Assembly: GCA_963727415.1 (NCBI GenBank)
Contig: CAVSGF010000002.1
Span: 496,001 to 560,000, forward strand
From: DASQPR01 sp963727415
GTDB taxonomy: Bacteria > Actinomycetota > Actinomycetes > Mycobacteriales > Micromonosporaceae
Direction: 5' to 3'
Length of the DNA stretch: 64,000 nt
The notes under the pieces were generated by a model. It did not search any database. It was not told where the DNA came from and worked only from the letters and a program-made list of their open reading frames with translations. Within the stretch, counting starts at the first letter, position 1, and each line of letters begins with the position of its first letter. The translations under genes and the position numbers were made by a program. Below, piece after piece: positions 54,367 to 60,892 of this stretch.

Positions 54367-54936
54367 CTACGCGCTCGCGGCGGATCGGTGCTCGATCGAG
54401 GCCACTCCCGGGGGTGGCAACCCGGCGGTCGAGGCGAGCAGCGCGCACCACGCCTTGACGTGCACGCCCACATTGGCGCCCCGAGGCGTCCACGAGGCCC
54501 GGATCTCCAGGTCGGCGACTGGTGCCGGGCCGGACAACTCGCCGAACCGGGTGGAGACGGTCAGCGTGACGGTGCCGCCGATCGCCGCGTACCCGGCATG
54601 GTGATGATCGAGCGCATCGGTAAGCCAGCTCCAGCCGACCGCGGCCAGCAGCGGATCCGACGCGATCTCCGATTCCAGCTCGGCGGTGACGTAGGTGACC
54701 AGGCGCATCGTGCCATTCCACGCGTCGTGCCCGGCGGGGTCGTGCAGCAGGATCAGCCGGCCGGTCGACACCTCCTCGCCTTGCCGGCTGACCGTGCCGC
54801 CGAGGGCATACGCGTACGGCGCGAGCTTGGTCGGAGCGGGCGCCTCCTCAAGCAGGATCTCGGGTCGGGCGGTCACCGCTGCCATCTGCGCGACGGCGCG
54901 CGAGAACGGTTCGGGTATCGCGGTCTCCGGCGCCAT
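54367..54936 (-). CDS. DUF3000-family protein
   Basis: 189-aa soluble protein: RAVAQMAAVTARPEILLEE at the start, YAYALGG, RLILLHDPAGHDAWNGTMRLV, AAVGWSWLTDALDHHHA, RASWTPRG and VKAWCALLASTAGLPPPGV. These match the DUF3000 family, found almost only in actinobacteria next to hemE and rnd, as here. Biochemical role unknown. Confidence 0.92.
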   Translation of the reverse strand: MAPETAIPEPFSRAVAQMAAVTARPEILLEEAPAPTKLAPYAYALGGTVSRQGEEVSTGRLILLHDPAGHDAWNGTMRLVTYVTAELESEIASDPLLAAVGWSWLTDALDHHHAGYAAIGGTVTLTVSTRFGELSGPAPVADLEIRASWTPRGANVGVHVKAWCALLASTAGLPPPGVASIEHRSAASA

Positions 54937-55010
54937 ATGGGCAGCTTATGGCGCCCGAGGGTGATCCCGTCGGTACGGCGCGCCGGTTGGTCGCCGGATA
55001 TCGAAACTGG

Positions 55011-55062
55011 CGAGCCCGATTCACGAGCCCGATTCACGAGCCCGATTCACGAGCCTGTGTGA
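55011..55062. repeat. 13-bp tandem repeat upstream of hemE (4 units)
   Basis: cgagcccgattca occurs at 55011, 55024 and 55037, with a degenerate fourth unit at 55050. The array ends about 22 bp before the hemE start and must lie in its promoter or leader. Confidence 0.88.
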
Positions 55063-55084
55063 TGGCGACCGAGGCCAGCCTGTC

Positions 55085-56119
55085 ATGATGTGGCAAATGA
55101 GCATTCCCCCGTTCCTCGCCGCGTGCCGTGGCCTGCCGGTCACACGCACGCCGGTCTGGTTCATGCGTCAGGCCGGGCGCTCGCTCCCGGAGTACCGGGC
55201 GCTGCGAGCCGGGCACGCCATGCTCGATGCCTGTATGCGGCCCGATCTGGTGTGCGAGATCACTCTGCAGCCGGTACGCCGTCACGACGTCGACGCCGCG
55301 ATCCTGTTCAGCGACATCGTGCTGCCGCTGGCCGCCGCGGGCGTCGGGGTGGAGATCGTCGCCGGGGTCGGTCCGGTCGTGGCTGAGCCGATCCGCTCGG
55401 TTGCCGACCTGGTACGCGTGCCGAACCTCGCCGCCGAGCAGGTCGGTTACGTCGACGAAGCGGTCCGGCTGCTGATCGGCGAGCTGGGCGAGGTGCCGTT
55501 GATCGGCTTCGCGGGCGCCCCGTTCACGCTGGCCAGCTACCTGATCGAGGGCGGCCCGTCGAAGAACCATGCCCGCACCAAGGCCCTCATGCACGGCGAC
55601 CCGGAGTTGTGGCACGCGCTGTGCGGCCGTCTGGCCCAGATCACCTCGGTATTCCTGAACGTGCAGATCGCGGCCGGAGCCAGCGCCGTGCAGCTGTTCG
55701 ACTCGTGGGCCGGGGCTCTGTCCGACGCCGATTACCGCCGGTTCGTGATGCCGCACTCGGCGGCGGTGCTGGGGGCGGTGGCCGCGACCGGTGTGCCGCG
55801 GATTCACTTCGGCGTCGACACCGCGCAACTGCTCGGCGCCATGGCCGAGGCTGGTGCCGACGTGGTCGGAGTCGACTGGCGCACCCCGCTGGATCAGGCG
55901 GTCAAGGTCATCGGCGACCGGTCGGTGCAGGGCAACCTTGACCCGGCGCTGCTGTTCGCGCCGTGGCCGGTGATCGAGTCCGAGGTACGCCGGATTCTGG
56001 CCGAGGGCACCTCGGCCCGGGGTCATGTCTTCAATCTCGGCCATGGAGTACAACCGGAGACGGACCCGGACGTGCTGACGCGCGTCGCCGGTTTGGTCCA
56101 TGAGCTGACCACGAAGTAG
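55085..56119 (+). CDS. hemE: Uroporphyrinogen decarboxylase HemE
   Basis: Decarboxylates uroporphyrinogen III to coproporphyrinogen III. The 344-aa enzyme has the substrate-binding PVWFMRQAGRSLPEYR, AAILFSDIV, IGFAGAPFTLASYLIEG, VQLFDSWAG and HVFNLGHGVQPETDP. ATG 55085 or the ATG at 55097 (MSIPPFLAACRG) could be the true start; neither has a clear ribosome site. It heads the hemE-hemY-hemQ operon, 9 bp from the next gene. Confidence 0.96.
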   Translation: MMWQMSIPPFLAACRGLPVTRTPVWFMRQAGRSLPEYRALRAGHAMLDACMRPDLVCEITLQPVRRHDVDAAILFSDIVLPLAAAGVGVEIVAGVGPVVAEPIRSVADLVRVPNLAAEQVGYVDEAVRLLIGELGEVPLIGFAGAPFTLASYLIEGGPSKNHARTKALMHGDPELWHALCGRLAQITSVFLNVQIAAGASAVQLFDSWAGALSDADYRRFVMPHSAAVLGAVAATGVPRIHFGVDTAQLLGAMAEAGADVVGVDWRTPLDQAVKVIGDRSVQGNLDPALLFAPWPVIESEVRRILAEGTSARGHVFNLGHGVQPETDPDVLTRVAGLVHELTTK

Positions 56120-56128
56120 GACGGAACT

Positions 56129-57517
56129 ATGCGCATCGTTGTCATCGGAGCCGGTATCGCCGGGCTGGCGGCGGCCCTGCGCCTGCATGACACGCTCGGA
56201 TCCGCCGCTGATGTGACCGTCTGCGAGGGCGCGTCGTGGCTGGGCGGCAAGCTGCGCACCGGCGAGATCGGCGGCCGGGTGGTGGAGACCGGGGCCGAAA
56301 CGTTCCTGACCCGCAAGCCGGACGACCCGGCCGGTGGTCCCAGCGCCGCGGTCCGGCTGGCCGGCCGCCTCGGCCTGGCCGAGAATCTGACCACGCCGGC
56401 GACGCTGTCGGCGAGCGTGCTGCGCGATGGCGTGTTCGCGCCGATGCCGGGCGGCACGCTAATGGGCGTACCGGCCGATCTGTCCGTGGTGGACTGGGCG
56501 CCGGTCCATGACGCCGACATCGACCGGGGCGGCCCAGTGCTTGGTCCGGAGCAGGATGTGACGGTCGGTTCGCTGGTGCGCGAGAGGATGGGCGACGCGG
56601 TCGTGGACCGGATGGTCGATCCGTTGCTCGGTGGCGTCTACGCGGGCCGCGCAGACGACCTGTCGGTGACCGTCACCATGCCCGGCCTGGCGGCGGCGTT
56701 GCGCGATGAGCACACGCTGCAAGCCGCGGTGCGGCGCACGCTTGCCGCGCGGGTGCCCGGCGGTGCCCCGTTCGCGAGCGTTCCCGGCGGCCTGTCCGGC
56801 CTGGTAGAGGCGATGGTTGCCGCGATGCCGACGGTGCGGATCCGGACCGGATGCCCGGTACGGGCGGTGCGACCGGATGCCGGCCGATGGCGTCTGGACG
56901 TGGGAGCGACCCGCGACCACGAGACCATTGAGGCGGACGCGGTGGTGATGGCGGTACCGGGACGGCCGTCCGCCCGCCTGCTCGCTGGGGTGAACGAAGC
57001 CGCCGCGGAGGCGATGGGCACGCTCGACTACGCGAGCATCGGTCTGGTCACCTACGTGCTGCCGCCCGGATCGCTGGACCACACCCCGCTGGCCGGGCGA
57101 TCCGGCGCGCTGGTTCCGGCGGTCGAGGGCCGGATGGCCAAGGCGATCACCGTGTTCAGCACGAAGTGGGCACCGCAGCCGGACGGGCACGTGCTGATGC
57201 GGGCCTCGGTCGGGCGCTACGGGGACACCGCGGCGCTCGGATATGACGACCAGACCCTGGTCAAGCTTGTGCACGAGGATCTGGGCGGGGTCGCCGGGTC
57301 GCCGCTGCCGGCCTGGACCGACGCCCGTGTGTTCCGGTGGGGCGGGGCGCTGCCGCAGTACACGCCCGGGCACTCCGTCCGGATCGCCCGCGCTCGCGCG
57401 GCGCTGCCGCCGACGGTGGTGCTGGCCGGCGCCGCGTATGACGGCGTCGGCATCCCGGCCTGTATCGCCTCCGGCGAGCGGGCCGCCGACAACCTGGTCG
57501 AGACCCTGGGGAGATGA
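56129..57517 (+). CDS. hemY: Protoporphyrinogen/coproporphyrinogen oxidase HemY
   Basis: FAD enzyme, 462 aa: dinucleotide motif VVIGAGIAGLAAALRL, EGASWLGGKLRT, GAETFLTRKP, PLLGGVYAGRADDLSV and C-terminal AGAAYDGVGIPACIASGE. In actinobacteria with HemQ, the enzyme oxidises coproporphyrinogen III to coproporphyrin III (CgoX role); the hemQ neighbour supports that reading. ATG 56129, after AGGACGGAACT. Confidence 0.94.
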   Translation: MRIVVIGAGIAGLAAALRLHDTLGSAADVTVCEGASWLGGKLRTGEIGGRVVETGAETFLTRKPDDPAGGPSAAVRLAGRLGLAENLTTPATLSASVLRDGVFAPMPGGTLMGVPADLSVVDWAPVHDADIDRGGPVLGPEQDVTVGSLVRERMGDAVVDRMVDPLLGGVYAGRADDLSVTVTMPGLAAALRDEHTLQAAVRRTLAARVPGGAPFASVPGGLSGLVEAMVAAMPTVRIRTGCPVRAVRPDAGRWRLDVGATRDHETIEADAVVMAVPGRPSARLLAGVNEAAAEAMGTLDYASIGLVTYVLPPGSLDHTPLAGRSGALVPAVEGRMAKAITVFSTKWAPQPDGHVLMRASVGRYGDTAALGYDDQTLVKLVHEDLGGVAGSPLPAWTDARVFRWGGALPQYTPGHSVRIARARAALPPTVVLAGAAYDGVGIPACIASGERAADNLVETLGR

Positions 57518-57521
57518 GCCG

Positions 57522-58229
57522 ATGACCGACACCGATCAGTCCAACGCCGCTCGCATTCGCGAGCTCAACGCCAGCATCCGGTACACCATGTGGTCGGTGT
57601 TCCGGGCGGAGGAGCCGCTGCCGGCGCTCCGCGACAACATCGTCGGCGAGATCGATTCGCTGTTCAGCCAACTCGCCGAGAAGGACGTTGCGGTCCGGGG
57701 CACGTACGACGTGGCCGGCCTTCGCGCCGACGCGGACCTGATGATCTGGTGGCACTCGCCGTCGTCGGACGACCTGCAGGACGCGTACGCCCGCTTCCGC
57801 CGCACCACGCTCGGGCAGCACCTGCGACCGGTGTGGTCGCAGATGGCGCTGCACCGGCCGGCCGAGTTCAACAAGAGCCACCTGCCGGCCTTCCTGGCCG
57901 GCGAGGAGCCCCGAGCGTACCTGTGCGTCTACCCGTTCGTGCGCTCCTACGAGTGGTACCTGCTTCCCGACGAGGAGCGGCGGGACATGCTGGCCGAGCA
58001 TGGCCGGATGGCTCGCGGGTACCCGGACGTGCGCGCCAACACGGTCGCCAGCTTCGCGCTCGGCGACTACGAGTGGATGCTCGCCTTCGAGGCGGATGAA
58101 CTGCACCGGATCGTGGATCTGATGCGTGACCTGCGAGCGTCGCGGGCCCGGCGGCATGTCCGGGCGGAAGTGCCGTTCTACACCGGGCGACGTCGCTCGA
58201 CCGCGGATCTGGTCGCCGGGCTGGCCTAG
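57522..58229 (+). CDS. hemQ: Coproheme decarboxylase HemQ/ChdC
   Basis: Last step of the coproporphyrin-dependent haem pathway: peroxide-driven decarboxylation of coproheme to haem b. The 235-aa chlorite-dismutase-fold protein contains RYTMWSVFRAEEPLP, LMIWWHSPSSDDLQDAY, KSHLPAFLAGEEPRAYLCVYPF, SYEWYLLPDEERRDMLAEHG (likely catalytic Tyr and proximal His) and NTVASFALGDYEWMLAFEAD. ATG 57522 lies 4 bp after hemY, behind GGGGAG. Confidence 0.95.
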   Translation: MTDTDQSNAARIRELNASIRYTMWSVFRAEEPLPALRDNIVGEIDSLFSQLAEKDVAVRGTYDVAGLRADADLMIWWHSPSSDDLQDAYARFRRTTLGQHLRPVWSQMALHRPAEFNKSHLPAFLAGEEPRAYLCVYPFVRSYEWYLLPDEERRDMLAEHGRMARGYPDVRANTVASFALGDYEWMLAFEADELHRIVDLMRDLRASRARRHVRAEVPFYTGRRRSTADLVAGLA

Positions 58230-58243
58230 ACCGTAGAACCGAC

Positions 58244-58277
58244 GATCCCGGAGCGGAAGCATGTCCGCCCCGGGATC
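58244..58277. terminator. Bidirectional terminator between hemQ and the nitroreductase
   Basis: GATCCCGGAGCGG (58244-58256) pairs with CCGCCCCGGGATC (58265-58277) with a single A-C mismatch around an 8-nt loop, in the 66-bp gap between convergent genes. Confidence 0.8.
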
Positions 58278-58295
58278 ACCCGTTTCGCAGTGGTC

Positions 58296-58904
58296 TCAGG
58301 CGACCGTCACAACCTCGTCGAAGGACAGACGCGGCATGCGTTCGAACCAGGCGCCCTCACCCGGGCGGCCGATGTTCACCACGGCGAGGGCCTTGTGCTC
58401 GCCGTTGCCGAAGAACTCCTTGTTGACGCCGTCGGCGTCGAAGCCGGTCATCGGCCCGGCGGCCAGCCCGGCGGCGCGGACGCCGAGGATGAAGTACCCG
58501 ACCTGGAGAGCCGCGTTGAACGTGGCGGTCGTCTCACGGGCGCTGTCGTCGGCGCCGAACATGTCCTTGGCGCCCGGGAAGATCGGGAACGTCTTGGGCA
58601 GTTCCTCGTGGAAGTTGACGTCCGCGGCGAGGATGGCCACCAGCGGCGCGGCCGCGGTCTTGGCCTTGTTGCCGCCGGCCATCAGGTCAACCAGCTTCGA
58701 TCGGGCCTGCGGCGAGCGCACCAGCACGACCCGCAGCGGCTGCGTGTTCATCGATGTCGGCGCCCACTTGACCAGGTCATAGATGGCCTTGACAGCGTCA
58801 TCGTCGATCGGCTCGTCGGTGAACGAGTTGGCCGTGCGGGCGCTGCGGAACAGCAGGTCCTGAGCCTCGGCGGACAAGGCCAGCGGGGTTATGGAGGTGG
58901 TCAC
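58296..58904 (-). CDS. RutE-like malonic semialdehyde reductase/nitroreductase
   Basis: 202-aa FMN nitroreductase-fold protein: FRSARTANSFTDEPIDDDAVKAIYDLVKWAPTSMNTQPLR (in parts) is the RutE-type N-terminus, followed by ALQVGYFILGVRAAGLAAGPMTGFD and NIGRPGEGAWFERMPRL. Annotated relatives reduce 3-oxopropanoate in pyrimidine breakdown, but no rut genes are nearby, so a general detoxifying reductase is as likely. GTG 58904 follows AAGGAGC. An 18-bp palindrome lies about 95 bp upstream. Confidence 0.9.
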   Translation of the reverse strand: MTTSITPLALSAEAQDLLFRSARTANSFTDEPIDDDAVKAIYDLVKWAPTSMNTQPLRVVLVRSPQARSKLVDLMAGGNKAKTAAAPLVAILAADVNFHEELPKTFPIFPGAKDMFGADDSARETTATFNAALQVGYFILGVRAAGLAAGPMTGFDADGVNKEFFGNGEHKALAVVNIGRPGEGAWFERMPRLSFDEVVTVA

Positions 58905-58998
58905 GAACGCTCCTTGAATATGGGGTGTTGCTGAGCATGATGCACAACATTGCTGTTCAGAATGGCGTTCCCCGAGCGCTACGTGATGTCGGACACGA

Positions 58999-59016
58999 TA
59001 GTTGCGTACGCAACTA
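58999..59016. promoter_or_regulatory. 18-bp perfect palindrome upstream of the nitroreductase gene
   Basis: TAGTTGCGTACGCAACTA reads identically on both strands. It overlaps the stop of the ElaA-like gene and lies in the expected promoter zone of the nitroreductase. The form is typical of MarR/HxlR-type operators. Confidence 0.75.
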
Positions 59017-59481
59017 AATCTGCGGCCTGCGCCGCATCGGCACGTGCGGGATTCCGTCTTCGAGGAATTCCGGACCGTCGACGGAGTATCCGGCGCTCTC
59101 GTACAGCGATCTGGCGTAGGTCTGCGCGTGCAGCGATGACTCCCGGTCGCCGATCACGCCGATCGCCGCGCGGAGCAGTTCCCGGGCGTACCCCCGGCGC
59201 CTCGCCGTGACGGCCACCACCACCCGGCCAACAACCGCGGTGCGATCCGGCTGCTCCAGGATGCGCAGATAGGCCAGGGGCTCTTCGCCCCGGTCCGCGG
59301 CGGTCAGCCACAGATGGCGGGTGCCGGGCTCGTCATCACGGCCGTCGAGATCCTGGTACGCGCATTGCTGCTCGACGATGAATACGTCGGAGCGAAGTTT
59401 CAAGATCGAATAAAGGGTGCGCGGGTCCAGATCGTCGAACGATGCCACGTGCAGGCGAGTCTGCGTCACCAGGTAATCCAA
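59014..59481 (-). CDS. ElaA-family GNAT acetyltransferase
   Basis: 155 aa: DLDPRTLYSILKLRSDVFIVEQQCAYQDLDGRDDEP (in parts) is the ElaA N-terminus, followed by LRILEQPDRTAVVGRVVVA, RRRGYARELLRAAI and LHAQTYARSLYESAGY. Function of ElaA unknown beyond the GNAT fold. The stop codon lies inside the 18-bp palindrome. Confidence 0.9.
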   Translation of the reverse strand: MDYLVTQTRLHVASFDDLDPRTLYSILKLRSDVFIVEQQCAYQDLDGRDDEPGTRHLWLTAADRGEEPLAYLRILEQPDRTAVVGRVVVAVTARRRGYARELLRAAIGVIGDRESSLHAQTYARSLYESAGYSVDGPEFLEDGIPHVPMRRRPQI

Positions 59482-59526
59482 CTACACCGGCCGGGCTGCC
59501 TCTGCCGGCGGTCCATGGACGGCCAC

Positions 59527-60041
59527 TTAAGCGCGCCTCCAGATGTCGGAGTAGTCGCGAACGATCCCGTCGCCGTCGACGGTCAGGTCGGCACTGAAGA
59601 GCCGGATTCGTATCGGTAGCCGGTCGGGGTCCGGGTATAACGCTGAACCGCTCGCGTGACGGCGAGGCCAGGCACCGACACGTACGCCACGTCGATCGTC
59701 GTCGACTCGTCCGGCCCGAGCGCCAGCCGCCGGATCGGCAGCGCGTTGGTGAGTGGTGTGATCGCTATGTCGACATCGACGCACCCATCCAGCTCTGGAC
59801 GGCCCTCCCAATTCCCGGCGCCGTCGCACCGCAGCTTGAGGTGTCCGGCCGGAGTGCTCAGGTTGACATCGCGTACGACTCCGGCCGCATCCGTCCCGAG
59901 TTGGTACGTCACGTGTGTAGGCGAGCCGTCGAGCACCGCTACCGCCACCCCGGACGCGGTCATTCCACGGTCGCCAGCCATGACCATCTTGGCGTGTTCC
60001 AGGCCCGGCCATTGCAGCGCGGCCCAGGCTACATCGGGCAT
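59527..60041 (-). pseudogene. Putative glycolipid-binding protein (DUF1089), frameshifted near the end
   Basis: About 172 aa expected. The middle carries LKLRCDGAGNWEGRPELDGC, DVDIAITPLTNALPIRRL and the QRYTRTPTGYRYES stretch, the core of the glycolipid-binding family. After YRYES the frame changes near 59600; the other frame continues LFSADLTVDGDGIVRDYSDIW, the normal family ending. One missing base (or two extra) explains it. ATG 60041 follows GGGAGGTG. Divergent from a CGNR protein with shared inverted repeats. Confidence 0.8.
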
Positions 60042-60055
60042 GGCACACCTCCCAT

Positions 60056-60132
60056 GGTTAACCGTCAAATCAATTAGGAGGTTAGTGCGATACGCCCGGC
60101 CTCGCAACCGGTAAGCTAGTTTGATGGTTAAC
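60056..60132. promoter_or_regulatory. Paired operator-like inverted repeats between DUF1089 and CGNR genes
   Basis: GGTTAACCGTCAAAT (60056-60070) and TTTGATGGTTAAC (60120-60132) are inverted copies with one mismatch over 13 bp, 49 bp apart. The right copy covers the CGNR start codon, the left copy the ribosome-site region of DUF1089. A probable autoregulatory operator pair. Confidence 0.75.
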
Positions 60133-60624
60133 GCTGAGCCAGCCCTGCGGGCCGCTCAGGTCGCGCCCGGCGCGCTGGAGGCGGTTCGCTCGCTGCTGAA
60201 CACCTGGCTGATCCCCAACGACACGCGGACTCCGACCGACATCTTCGACGGCCCGGAAGACCTGCGGCGGATCCGCGACACGATCCGGGAGGCGATCGAG
60301 CGGCGCCGTCCGGAGTTGCTGGACCCGCTGGTCCGGCGGGCCGGGCTGCGGCCAAGGGTGACGGCGTGCGGCCTCCAGTGGACCGGTCGCGGTCCGGGTG
60401 CGGAGATCCTCGCCGCCGTGCTCGACGCCGTGGTCAACGGCACCTGGGCCCGGCTGAAGGCCTGTCCGGACTGCCGGTGGATCTTCTACGACCACACCCG
60501 CAACGGTGGCAAGCGCTGGTGCCTCATGACCGCCGGCGGCCCGTCCGGCCGGAGCTGCGGCTCGATCGCCAAAGTGCGTGCGCACCGGCGGCGTGCCGCC
60601 GCGGCCGGCCCTCATGGTCAGTAA
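60124..60624 (+). CDS. CGNR zinc-finger regulator (ABATE-domain type)
   Basis: 166 aa. The N-terminal helical domain includes VRSLLNTWLIPNDTRTPTD. The C-terminal zinc finger reads ACPDCRWIFYDHTRNGGKRW then C, SCGSIAKVRAHRRR, where the family signature CGNR appears as CGSI. Likely binds DNA through the finger and senses a ligand through the N-terminal domain. Divergent from a glycolipid-binding gene, probably its target. ATG 60124 lies inside the inverted repeat. Confidence 0.88.
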   Translation: MVNAEPALRAAQVAPGALEAVRSLLNTWLIPNDTRTPTDIFDGPEDLRRIRDTIREAIERRRPELLDPLVRRAGLRPRVTACGLQWTGRGPGAEILAAVLDAVVNGTWARLKACPDCRWIFYDHTRNGGKRWCLMTAGGPSGRSCGSIAKVRAHRRRAAAAGPHGQ

Positions 60625-60655
60625 CCGCCCTTGATGGAAGGTCTTCGCGTCCCGG

Positions 60656-60880
60656 GTGCCCGGCACCGTCCCCGTCCCGGACAAGCGGGCTCAGGCCCGC
60701 TGGGCGTCGGCGCTGGACCGGTACGAGCAGGGTGCCCGGTACGAGCAGGGTGCCAAGGACTGCGTCAAGGGAGCCGACACGGCCGATTCGAACCTGCCGA
60801 TCAAGGCATCGCAGGAGATCATCGACGGCAGTACCGATCTGCGGAAGGCGACCGCCCGACTAAAAGAGATCTCGGGCTGA
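60656..60880 (+). CDS. Small helical protein of unknown function, possibly a truncated remnant
   Basis: 74 aa from GTG 60656: VPDKRAQARWASALDRYEQG, a duplicated YEQGARYEQGAKD from an 18-bp repeat at about 60718-60753, then CVKGADTADSNLPIKASQEI and a charged helical ending. It looks like the C-terminal helical part of a longer secreted or lipoprotein, but no signal peptide precedes it. It is unclear whether it is a short real gene or a 5'-truncated one. The AfsR-like gene follows 12 bp later. Confidence 0.5.
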   Translation: MPGTVPVPDKRAQARWASALDRYEQGARYEQGAKDCVKGADTADSNLPIKASQEIIDGSTDLRKATARLKEISG

Positions 60881-60892
60881 CATCCTTGGTCG

